DNA of 6,018 nt from DATJWY01 sp035500775 (lineage in GTDB: Bacteria > Pseudomonadota > Alphaproteobacteria > Acetobacterales > Acetobacteraceae), in the NCBI GenBank assembly GCA_035500775.1, contig DATJWY010000048.1, positions 1-6,018 on the forward strand, in the 5' to 3' direction. Numbering within the stretch: position 1 is the first letter of the stretch; every line of letters begins with the position of its first letter. The translations under genes were made by a program, and so were the position numbers. The notes under the pieces are model-generated. The model was not told the origin of the DNA. It was given only the letters and a program-made list of their open reading frames with translations, and did no database searches. Of the stretch, positions 1 through 5,752 are shown piece after piece.

Positions 1-35
1 GCGGGGCGCGGGGCAGAGCCCCGCAGCTTCCCTGC
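1..35. repeat. Truncated copy of the compound palindromic intergenic element
   Basis: Positions 8-24 form a perfect 7-bp GC hairpin, GCGGGGC-aga-GCCCCGC, preceded by another GCGGGGC at 1-7 and followed by aGCTTC. The right end of the element after aspS has the same order: GCGGGGT, then GCGGGGC-ggc-GCCCCGC, then tgCTTC (5684-5713). This is therefore most likely the right end of another copy whose remainder lies left of the window. It sits just beyond the 3' end of the histidine kinase gene, where it could also help terminate minus-strand transcription. The match is seen in the sequence; the function is inferred. Confidence 0.6.
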
Positions 36-45
36 ACAGGTCAAT

Positions 46-68
46 CTCATTACGCTCGCTGGTATGAG
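46..68 (-). terminator. Small hairpin just after the kinase stop codon
   Basis: CTCAT at 46-50 pairs with ATGAG at 64-68, and AC (52-53) pairs with GT (62-63). This gives a 7-bp stem with one bulged base and an 8-base loop. It lies four bases past the kinase stop codon on the minus strand. The run after it on that strand (ATTGACC) is not a real U tract, so it is a weak intrinsic terminator at best. It may act together with the GC hairpin at 8-24, or simply protect the 3' end of the mRNA. Confidence 0.25.
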
Positions 69-72
69 GCGG

Positions 73-2304
73 TCAGGCGACGATAGCGCCCGCACGCCCG
101 AGCATCGCCCGCACCCGCCCGGCCAGCGCCTCGGCGGTGAAGGGCTTGGTCAGCAGCGCCATGCCCGGCGCGAGGAAGCCGGAGGCCATGGCGGCGGTCT
201 CGGCATAGCCGGTGATGAACAGCACCGGCAAAAGCGGCCGCTCCACCCGCGCGCGCTCCGCCAGTTCCTGCCCGCCCATGCCGGGCAGGCCGAGATCGGT
301 GATGAGCAGATCCACCGGGCGCGCTTCATCCAGGATGGCAAGCCCCGCGGCGGCATCCGGCGCGGCCAGGACCACGTAGCCCAGATCCCGCAGCACCTCC
401 AGGATCACGCCCCGCACCACCGGGTCATCCTCCACCACCAGCATCGTCTCGCCCGCCCCGGCGGCGCGGGGGCGCGCGCAGCCAGGCGCCGGTGCCTCCG
501 CCGCGGGCTCCGCAGCAGCGGGCAGGCACAGGGTGACGCGGGTGCCCTCCCCCGGTGACGACTCGATGTGCGCGCTGCCGCCCGATTGATGCACGAAGCC
601 ATGCACCATGGAGAGGCCAAGCCCGGTCCCCTGCCCGAGCGGCTTGGTGGTGAAGAACGGCTCGAAGGCGTGGGCCAGCACCTCGGACGGCATGCCGACC
701 CCGGTATCGGCCACCGAGAGCTGCACATACCGCCCCTGCGGCAAGGCCGCATCGCAGCAACCATCACGATCCTCGTCGTGCATCCCGGTGGCGATGGCCA
801 GCGTGCCGCCATGCGGCATGGCGTCGCGGGCGTTGATGGCGAGGTTGAGCAACGCGTTCTCAAGCTGGTTCGCGTCGCACAGCACGGGCGGCAGCCCTTC
901 CTCCAGCCGCAGCGCGATCCGGATCCGCTCGCCCATGGTCCGGCGCAGCAAATCCTCCATCGAGCCGACCAGACGATTGAGCGCCACCGGCCGGGGATCG
1001 AGCGGCTGGCGCCGGCCGAAGGCGAGCAGCCGGTGCGTCAGCCTCGCCGCCCGCCGCGCCGAATCCATCGCGGCCCCGACATAGCGATCGAGCCCCCCGG
1101 CCTGGCCGCCCTCGAGCCGCCGCTGCATCAGCTCCAGGCTGCCGATGATGCCTGTCAGCAGATTGTTGAAATCATGCGCGATTCCGCCGGTGAGCTGACC
1201 GAGCGCCTGCATCTTCTCGGCATGGCGCAGCGCCTCCTCCACGCTCTCGCGCCGGGCCATCTCCGCCTTCAGCCGCGCATTCGCCTCGGCCAGCGCCGAG
1301 GTGCGCTGGGCCACCCGCGCCTCCAGCGTCTCGTTCAGCTCGCGCAGCCGCTCCGCCGCCGCCCGCCGGTCCTGCACGTCCTCCGCCATGCCATACCAAG
1401 CCTTGATCCGCCCCGTCTCGTCCCGCCAGGGATGGGCGCGGAGCCGGCACCAGTGATAGCTGCCACTGGCGACGCGGAAGCGGAATTCAAGGTCGTACGG
1501 CACGCCGGGCGCCAGCGACGTCTCCCGGGTCTCCCGCACCTGCTGGAAATCATCGGGATGGATAAGGGCCATCCAACCCACACCGCTCGCCGACTCAAGG
1601 GACTGGCCGGTCAGGGTGTGCCAGCGCTCGGAAATGGTGGCGACCTGGCCCTCGGCATCCGACGTCCAGTGGACCAGCGGGGACACCTCCACCGCCGCAC
1701 GATAATGCGCCTCGCTCTCGCGCAGCGCCGCCTCGCTCTCCCGCCGCCGCCGCTCGGCAAGCACCCGCTCGGTCACCTCCACCGCCATCACGAGCACGCC
1801 GGCCGGAGTCTCGGCCTCATCCAGCACCGGGCTGTAGGTGAGATCGAGCCAGATATCCTGGGGCACGCCCCGCTGGATCACGACGTGATGCCGCTCGCGA
1901 TAGGAGAGGGTGCGGCCGGCCAGCCCCTCCTGCAGCACCATGCGGATGAAATCGGCGTTCTCCGGCCAGCCCTCCCCCACCTTCATGCCGAGCAGGCCCG
2001 GATGCCGCGCCCCGGCGATGAGGGCGTAGGCGTCGTTGTAGAGGATCACCCCCTCGCGCCCCCAGAGGAGCGCGAGCGGCGCCTCCGAGTGCAACACCAG
2101 GCTGACCATGGTGCGCAGGCTCTGCGGCCAGGCATCGATCGGACCGAGGCAGGTACCCGACCAGTCATGCGCGCGGATCAGCGCGCCGAGCGCGCCTCCG
2201 CCAGAGGGGAATACGGGGGGAGAGGCGGAAGAGCTTGCCTGGCCGAAGGCTTTCGTCGATCCGCAGGGAGCATGCCGCGACATATAGCTTTTCAACGTAG
2301 ACAT
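73..2304 (-). CDS. Soluble hybrid sensor histidine kinase (PAS-PAS-HisKA-HATPase-REC)
   Basis: A 743-residue hybrid two-component kinase. Numbering is from the Met at 2304. An N-terminal PAS-like sensor spans about 40-180 (LGPIDAWP, LLWG, LYNDAYALIAGARHP). A second PAS with PAC motif spans about 196-312 (EFRFRV, WRDETGRIKAWYGMAEDV). A coiled coil follows at about 315-360. The HisKA H-box is GGIAHDFNNLL with phospho-acceptor His377. The ATPase has the N-box around Asn491 (NARDA), DTGVGM at 533-538, FEPFFTTK at 547-554 and GTGLGL at 559-564. A linker rich in Ala and Pro leads to a C-terminal receiver (about 620-743) with acidic residues 625-627, phospho-acceptor Asp670, Thr698 and Lys720, so all key residues are present. 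No signal peptide or membrane segment is visible, so it should sense a cytosolic cue; neither PAS has the LOV Cys motif. No HPt domain or response regulator lies nearby. The open frame extends upstream to 2397, but those 31 codons run through the palindromic repeat and the probable promoter, so I reject them. A second possible start is the Met at 2283. Neither start has a strong ribosome binding site. Ligand and target are unknown. Confidence 0.93.
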   Translation of the reverse strand: MSTLKSYMSRHAPCGSTKAFGQASSSASPPVFPSGGGALGALIRAHDWSGTCLGPIDAWPQSLRTMVSLVLHSEAPLALLWGREGVILYNDAYALIAGARHPGLLGMKVGEGWPENADFIRMVLQEGLAGRTLSYRERHHVVIQRGVPQDIWLDLTYSPVLDEAETPAGVLVMAVEVTERVLAERRRRESEAALRESEAHYRAAVEVSPLVHWTSDAEGQVATISERWHTLTGQSLESASGVGWMALIHPDDFQQVRETRETSLAPGVPYDLEFRFRVASGSYHWCRLRAHPWRDETGRIKAWYGMAEDVQDRRAAAERLRELNETLEARVAQRTSALAEANARLKAEMARRESVEEALRHAEKMQALGQLTGGIAHDFNNLLTGIIGSLELMQRRLEGGQAGGLDRYVGAAMDSARRAARLTHRLLAFGRRQPLDPRPVALNRLVGSMEDLLRRTMGERIRIALRLEEGLPPVLCDANQLENALLNLAINARDAMPHGGTLAIATGMHDEDRDGCCDAALPQGRYVQLSVADTGVGMPSEVLAHAFEPFFTTKPLGQGTGLGLSMVHGFVHQSGGSAHIESSPGEGTRVTLCLPAAAEPAAEAPAPGCARPRAAGAGETMLVVEDDPVVRGVILEVLRDLGYVVLAAPDAAAGLAILDEARPVDLLITDLGLPGMGGQELAERARVERPLLPVLFITGYAETAAMASGFLAPGMALLTKPFTAEALAGRVRAMLGRAGAIVA

Positions 2305-2323
2305 GTTTGCACCGCAACGCCAG

Positions 2324-2352
2324 ATTTTAGCGCGCTGCGGAAAAAGGGAAGA
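2324..2352 (-). promoter_or_regulatory. Candidate promoter of the histidine kinase gene
   Basis: On the minus strand a TAAAAT hexamer (plus positions 2324-2329) matches the -10 consensus at five of six bases and stands out in this GC-rich DNA. About 17 bases upstream is a poor -35 (TCTTCC, plus 2347-2352). Transcription would start near 2316, giving a leader of about 12 bases before the start at 2304 or about 33 before the one at 2283. This argues against a start at 2397, which lies upstream of the promoter. The weak -35 suggests low activity, an activator or another sigma factor. Confidence 0.35.
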
Positions 2353-2369
2353 CCAGGGCTCCGCCCTGG
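2341..2369 (-). terminator. Probable intrinsic terminator between rnd and the kinase
   Basis: Read on the minus strand, a perfect stem CCAGGGC-gga-GCCCTGG (plus 2353-2369) is followed directly by TCTTCCCTTTTTCC, a pyrimidine-rich tail with five Ts in a row. This is the best terminator-like arrangement in the rnd-kinase gap and faces the right way to stop transcripts from rnd. The hairpin is also the kinase-proximal end of the compound palindromic element. Its tail overlaps the -35 region of the candidate kinase promoter, so the kinase is probably a separate transcription unit. Confidence 0.5.
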
Positions 2370-2487
2370 ACCCGTCACGCGAAGGCGTGCTTCGCACGAC
2401 GGGGCCTTGAGGCCCCAGACCTCCAACTCAAAAGTATTGGATTGCAAAGGCTAAGCCTTTTCTGGGGTCCAGGGGCGAAGCCCCTGG
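2353..2487. repeat. Compound palindromic intergenic element, complete copy A
   Basis: The two ends are inverted versions of each other, and each is itself a hairpin: CCAGGGC-tcc-GCCCTGGACCC (2353-2373) and GGGTCCAGGGGC-gaa-GCCCCTGG (2465-2487). Between them are: an extended hairpin at 2371-2403 (CCCGTC with GACGGG, then GCGAAG with CTTCGC); GGGGCC-ttga-GGCCCC (2401-2416); an AT-richer core; and a short palindrome AAAGGC-taa-GCCTTT (2446-2460). CCCCAGA at 2413-2419 also pairs with TCTGGGG at 2461-2467 across the core. The plan matches the element after aspS. There is no coding capacity and no transposase. It may be a REP/BIME-like sequence involved in termination or mRNA 3'-end stability; the function is inferred. 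Confidence 0.65.
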
Positions 2488-2501
2488 CCTTGCCCACTAC
2501 G

Positions 2502-2525
2502 CGCCGCCGGGCACCCCAGGCGGCG
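2502..2525 (-). terminator. GC-rich stem directly after the rnd stop codon
   Basis: CGCCGCC (2502-2508) pairs perfectly with GGCGGCG (2519-2525) around a 10-base loop, starting four bases past the rnd stop on the minus strand. No T run follows. It could protect the 3' end of the rnd mRNA or cause pausing, but it is not a canonical intrinsic terminator. The triplet-like GGC repeats could also arise by chance in GC-rich DNA. Confidence 0.25.
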
Positions 2526-2529
2526 GCGG

Positions 2530-3711
2530 TCAGCTCCGCAGCAGCTTGACCCGCCGCCCATCCACACCGAGGGCGATCCGCCCTTCCTTCAGCGCCTGCG
2601 CGTCCGCGCCGAACACATCGTGCCGCCAGCCATGCAGGGCCGGGATGTCGGGCGAATCCTCCACCGCCAGCCGGTCGATCTCCTCCGACGAGGCGAGCAG
2701 CTTCGGCGCGACATGGTGTTCCTCGCACTTCGCCGCGAGCAGCACCTTGAGCAGCGAAACGAGCGCCGGGGACGGGCGCGCGCCCTCCTTGGCGCGGGGC
2801 GCCGCGGGCAGCGCCTCCTCGGGCAGCGCCGCCGCCTCGGCGATGGCGGCAAGCAGCGAGGTGCCGGACTTGCCCTCGGCGAAGCCGCGCGTGACGCCGC
2901 GCACCCGGCTCAGCGCCTCGGCATTGTCCGGCGCGGTGGCGGCGATCTCCAGCAGGCTCTCGTCCTTCAGCACGCGCTGGCGCGGAATGTTGACGCGCTG
3001 CGCCTCCCGCTCGCGCCAGGCGGCGATGGCGCGCAGCAGGCCCAGCATGCGCCGGTTGCCGGTGCGGGGGCGCAGCCGCTCCCACATCGTCTCCGGGTCC
3101 GGCCGGTAGGTGGCGGGCTCGGCCAGCTCGGCCATCTCCTGCCCTACCCAGTCGAGCCGCCCTTCCTTCTCCAGCCGGGCGCTCAGCCGCTCATAGACAT
3201 GGCGCAGATGCGTCACGTCGGCGGCGGCATACTGGATCTGCGCCGGGGAGAGCGGGCGGACGGACCAGTCGCTGAACCGGTGGGCCTTGTCGATCTGCCC
3301 GCCGGTCAGCGAGCCGACCAGGCTGTCATACCCCACCTGATCGCCGAACCCGGCCACCATGGCGGCGACCTGGGTGTCGAAGAGCGGCGTCGGCACGGCG
3401 CCGAAGAGTTGCAGGAAGATCTCCACGTCCTGCCGCGCGGCGTGGAACACCTTGAGCACGGCGGGGTCGGCGAGCAATTCGCCGAGCGGCGCCAGATCGA
3501 TGCCCGGCGCCGCGGCGTCGACCACCGCGACCTCCTGCGCGCCGGCGAGCTGCACGACGCAGAGTTCGGGCCAGTAGGTCCGCTCCCGCATGAACTCGGT
3601 ATCGACCGTCACATACGGCTCGGCACGCAGCCGGGCGCAGAGGGCGGCGAGGGTTTCGGTATCGGCGATCAGGACTGGCGGCGGGAACTCCGCCCGGGCG
3701 GCGCGAGACAT
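2530..3711 (-). CDS. rnd: Ribonuclease D
   Basis: A 393-residue 3'-5' exoribonuclease that trims the 3' ends of tRNA precursors and other small stable RNAs in the cytoplasm, using two metal ions. The N-terminal DEDDy nuclease domain (about 15-185) has all its catalytic residues: Asp37 and Glu39 in VDTEF, Asp95 in HAARQDVEIF, and Tyr161 with Asp165 in YAAADV. An HRDC domain for RNA binding spans about 213-295 (GNRRMLGLLRAIAAWRE, then IPRQRVLKDESLLEIA). A charged Pro/Ala linker and a second helical region follow (SPALVSLLKVLLAAKCEE to the end), as in full-length RNase D. Length is normal for the family. The start at 3711 is the first usable one, because an in-frame TAG lies four codons upstream (3721-3723). 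The ribosome binding site is weak (AGAAG, six bases before the ATG). It is read divergently from aspS across an 84-base gap, a neighbourhood I recall as common in alphaproteobacteria. Confidence 0.96.
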   Translation of the reverse strand: MSRAARAEFPPPVLIADTETLAALCARLRAEPYVTVDTEFMRERTYWPELCVVQLAGAQEVAVVDAAAPGIDLAPLGELLADPAVLKVFHAARQDVEIFLQLFGAVPTPLFDTQVAAMVAGFGDQVGYDSLVGSLTGGQIDKAHRFSDWSVRPLSPAQIQYAAADVTHLRHVYERLSARLEKEGRLDWVGQEMAELAEPATYRPDPETMWERLRPRTGNRRMLGLLRAIAAWREREAQRVNIPRQRVLKDESLLEIAATAPDNAEALSRVRGVTRGFAEGKSGTSLLAAIAEAAALPEEALPAAPRAKEGARPSPALVSLLKVLLAAKCEEHHVAPKLLASSEEIDRLAVEDSPDIPALHGWRHDVFGADAQALKEGRIALGVDGRRVKLLRS

Positions 3712-3795
3712 TCGGGGCTTCTACACGGCGCGCCTTGACATGGAAACAGGGGGTGGGTTGTCTGCCGCCCTTCCGCCCACAGGATACCCGGTCCC
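3712..3795. promoter_or_regulatory. Divergent rnd/aspS control region
   Basis: This 84-base gap separates the two start codons and must hold both promoters. Plus-strand signals are described separately. On the minus strand TGTAGA (plus 3720-3725) could be a -10 for rnd, which would leave almost no leader, but I find no good -35 at the right distance. Unlike the other intergenic gaps it contains no palindromic element. No operator or riboswitch is evident. Confidence 0.5.
3735..3763 (+). promoter_or_regulatory. Candidate aspS promoter
   Basis: A perfect sigma-70 type -35, TTGACA at 3735-3740, is followed after exactly 17 bases by TTGTCT (3758-3763), a weak -10 keeping the first and last T. 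Alphaproteobacterial housekeeping promoters often have a conserved -35 and a loose -10. Transcription would begin near 3770, giving a leader of about 26 bases that contains the AGGA ribosome binding site (3781-3784), 11 bases before the aspS ATG. There is no room for a T-box or long leader regulation. Confidence 0.55.
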
Positions 3796-5583
3796 ATGCA
3801 CGCCTACCGCACCCATTCCTGCGGCGCGCTCCGCGCCAGCGACGCCGGCCAGCCCGCCCGCCTCTCCGGCTGGGTGCACAGCAAGCGCGACCATGGCGGC
3901 CTGCTGTTCATCGACCTGCGCGACCATTATGGCGTCACCCAGATCGTGTTCCCGGCCGGCACCGAGGCCTTCGCCGCGGTCGAGCCGCTGCGCGCGGAGA
4001 GCGTGATCACCGTCACCGGCACGGTGGTGATGCGCCAGCCCGGCACGACCAATCCGCGCCTGCCCACCGGCGAGATCGAGCTGCAGGCCGAGCATGTCGT
4101 GGTGCAGTCCAGCGCCGACGCCCTGCCGCTCCAGGTGGCCGGCGCCGAGAACTACCCGGACGAGCTGCGCCTCAAATACCGCTACATCGACCTGCGCCGC
4201 GAGCGGACCCACCGCAACATGATCCTGCGCGCGCAGGTCATCGCCTCGCTGCGCCGGCGGATGATCGAGCAGGGCTTCACCGAGTTCCAGACGCCGATCC
4301 TGACGGCAAGCAGCCCGGAAGGCGCGCGCGACTTCCTCGTCCCCGCCCGCATGCATCCCGGCAAGTTCTACGCCCTGCCGCAGGCGCCGCAGCAGTTCAA
4401 GCAGCTGCTGATGGTGGCGGGCTTCGACCGCTACTTCCAGATCGCCCCCTGCTTCCGCGACGAGGCGAGCCGCGCCGACCGCAGCCCGGGCGAGTTCTAC
4501 CAGCTCGATTTCGAGATGAGCTACGCCACGCAGGAGGACGTGTTCGCCACCATCGAGCCCGTCATGGCCGGCGTGTTCGAGGAATTCGGCGGCGGCCGCG
4601 CGGTCAGCAAGCCGCCCTTCATCCGCATCCCCTATGAGCAGGCGATGCTGGAATACGGCTCCGACAAGCCGGACCTGCGCAATCCCATCAAGATCACCGA
4701 CGTGACGGAGCATTACGAGGGCTCCGGCTTCGGCCTGTTCGCGAAGATCGCGGCCTCGGGCGGCATCATCCGCGCCATCCCGGCGCCGGGCGCGGCCAAC
4801 CGTCCGCGCGCCTTCTTCGACAAGCTGAACGAATGGGCGCGGGCCGAGGGCGCGGGCGGCCTCGGTTACATCATCTATGACGAGGCCGAGGGGCCGCGCG
4901 GCCCCATCGCCCGCAACCTGGAGCCGGAGCGGGCCGAGGCGATCCGCCACGCCGCCGGCGTCGTGGCGGGCGACGCGGTGTTCTTCGTCGCCGGCAAGCG
5001 GGAAGAGGCGCAGAAATTCGCCGGCGCGGTGCGCAACCGCGTCGGCCAGGAACTCGATCTCTACGAGCAGGACGCCTTCCGCTTCTGCTGGATCACCGAT
5101 TTCCCGATGTACGAGCTGAACGAGGAAACCGGGCAGATCGACTTCAGCCATAACCCGTTCAGCATGCCGCAGGGCGGGATGGAGGCGCTGAACAATCAGG
5201 ACCCGCTGACGATCAAGGCGTATCAGTACGACATCGTCTGCAACGGCATCGAGCTCTCCTCCGGCGCGATCCGCAACCACCGGCCGGACATCATGATCCG
5301 CGCCTTCGAGATCGCGGGCTACACGGAAGCGGATGTGGAGGCGCGGTTCGGCGGCATGCTGAACGCCTTCCGCTACGGTGCGCCGCCGCATGGCGGCTCG
5401 GCGCCGGGCGTGGATCGCATGGTCATGCTGCTCGCCGACGAGCCGAATATCCGCGAGGTCATCCTGTTCCCGCTGAACCAGCAGGGCGAGGACCTGCTGA
5501 TGGGCGCGCCCGCGCCGGTGCCGCCGGAGCGGATGCGCGAGCTGTCGCTGAAGGTGGATTTGCCGCCTAAGCCGTCGAAGTAA
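3796..5583 (+). CDS. aspS: Aspartyl-tRNA synthetase, probably non-discriminating (Asp/Asn)
   Basis: A 595-residue class II synthetase that joins Asp to tRNA using ATP in the cytoplasm. The order is the full bacterial type: N-terminal OB-fold anticodon domain (about 1-105, with SGWVHSKRDHGGLLFIDLRD), catalytic core with flipping loop (SSPEGARDF, 172-180), amino-acid loop QAPQQFKQ (196-203), motif 2 (CFRDEASRADRSPGEFYQLDFE, about 219-240), an inserted GAD domain (about 300-430), and motif 3 (GSAPGVDRMVMLL, 534-546) with Arg541. Motif 1 ends near Pro167. His33 and Gly83 align with the residues I recall as marking non-discriminating bacterial AspRS (His31 and Gly82 in Pseudomonas), where the discriminating E. 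coli enzyme has Leu and Lys. It may therefore also make Asp-tRNA(Asn) for amidation by GatCAB; that is inference. RSPGEFYQ has one residue more than E. coli RQPEFTQ, a spelling I associate with alphaproteobacteria. The ATG at 3796 gives the expected N-terminus (MHAYRTHSCG). Confidence 0.98.
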   Translation: MHAYRTHSCGALRASDAGQPARLSGWVHSKRDHGGLLFIDLRDHYGVTQIVFPAGTEAFAAVEPLRAESVITVTGTVVMRQPGTTNPRLPTGEIELQAEHVVVQSSADALPLQVAGAENYPDELRLKYRYIDLRRERTHRNMILRAQVIASLRRRMIEQGFTEFQTPILTASSPEGARDFLVPARMHPGKFYALPQAPQQFKQLLMVAGFDRYFQIAPCFRDEASRADRSPGEFYQLDFEMSYATQEDVFATIEPVMAGVFEEFGGGRAVSKPPFIRIPYEQAMLEYGSDKPDLRNPIKITDVTEHYEGSGFGLFAKIAASGGIIRAIPAPGAANRPRAFFDKLNEWARAEGAGGLGYIIYDEAEGPRGPIARNLEPERAEAIRHAAGVVAGDAVFFVAGKREEAQKFAGAVRNRVGQELDLYEQDAFRFCWITDFPMYELNEETGQIDFSHNPFSMPQGGMEALNNQDPLTIKAYQYDIVCNGIELSSGAIRNHRPDIMIRAFEIAGYTEADVEARFGGMLNAFRYGAPPHGGSAPGVDRMVMLLADEPNIREVILFPLNQQGEDLLMGAPAPVPPERMRELSLKVDLPPKPSK

Positions 5584-5585
5584 GG

Positions 5586-5707
5586 CCAGGGGCTCTGCCC
5601 CTGGACCCCACTGGGGCCGTCGGCCCCAGACCCCTTTTCGTTAATATTTCCAAACTTGTGCGGGTCTGGGGGCGCGGCCCCCAGCGGGGTGCGGGGCGGC
5701 GCCCCGC
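5586..5707. repeat. Compound palindromic intergenic element, complete copy B
   Basis: Four tight hairpins stand in a row: CCAGGGGC-tct-GCCCCTGG (5586-5604), CTGGGGCC-gtc-GGCCCCAG (5611-5629), CTGGGGGC-gcg-GCCCCCAG (5666-5684) and GCGGGGC-ggc-GCCCCGC (5691-5707). All have 7-8 bp perfect stems and 3-base loops. CCCCAGACCC (5624-5633) also pairs perfectly with GGGTCTGGGG (5662-5671) around an AT-rich 28-base core, giving an alternative larger fold. The left part matches copy A (CCAGGG-hairpin, GGACCC, GGGGCC..GGCCCCAGACC, AT-rich core, TCTGGGG); the right end matches the fragment at 1-35. It starts two bases after the aspS stop codon. No protein is encoded. Confidence 0.7.
5611..5638 (+). terminator. 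Probable aspS transcription terminator
   Basis: The perfect 8-bp stem CTGGGGCC-gtc-GGCCCCAG (5611-5629) is followed by ACCCC and then TTTT (5635-5638) and further T-rich sequence to about 5649. The T run is a few bases later than in a textbook intrinsic terminator. With the hairpin at 5586-5604 before it, this is the most likely end of aspS mRNA. It forms the left half of the palindromic element here. Confidence 0.5.
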
Positions 5708-5752
5708 TGCTTCAGGTGGCCAGGGGCTTGGCTGCCTCTGTGGAGTTGCCTC

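Noticed and set aside
1617..1964. LOV-type blue-light sensing in the kinase PAS domains
   Set aside because: Neither PAS contains the GRNCRFLQ-like motif with the flavin-binding Cys.
568..2454. A 628-codon open frame on the plus strand opposite the kinase
   Set aside because: Its product is rich in His, Arg, Pro and Gly with no recognisable domain. Long antisense frames are expected opposite GC-rich genes with strong third-position bias, and the kinase frame has a complete domain set.
2446..2461. AAAGGC-taa-GCCTTT followed by TTTT-like sequence as a plus-strand terminator
   Set aside because: No plus-strand gene lies upstream of it. The stem is only six pairs, half of them A-T, and on the minus strand no T run follows.
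2353..2487. Possible small insertion sequence or MITE because of its inverted ends
   Set aside because: I see no target-site duplication at its borders and no transposase here. Each end is itself a hairpin and copies differ internally, so a REP/BIME-like element fits better, though an ancient MITE cannot be excluded.
2620..3738. A 372-codon plus-strand frame opposite rnd
   Set aside because: Same composition artefact. It would also run through the rnd promoter, and RNase D motifs are intact on the minus strand.
3721..5391. A 556-codon open frame on the minus strand opposite aspS
   Set aside because: The product has the low-complexity, Asp/Val/Arg/His-rich composition of an antisense shadow, and aspS is unambiguous on the other strand.
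5642..5647. TAATAT as a -10 for the MFS gene
   Set aside because: No -35 lies at a proper distance (the position is GC-rich hairpin sequence), and the hairpins at 5666-5707 would lie between it and the gene.
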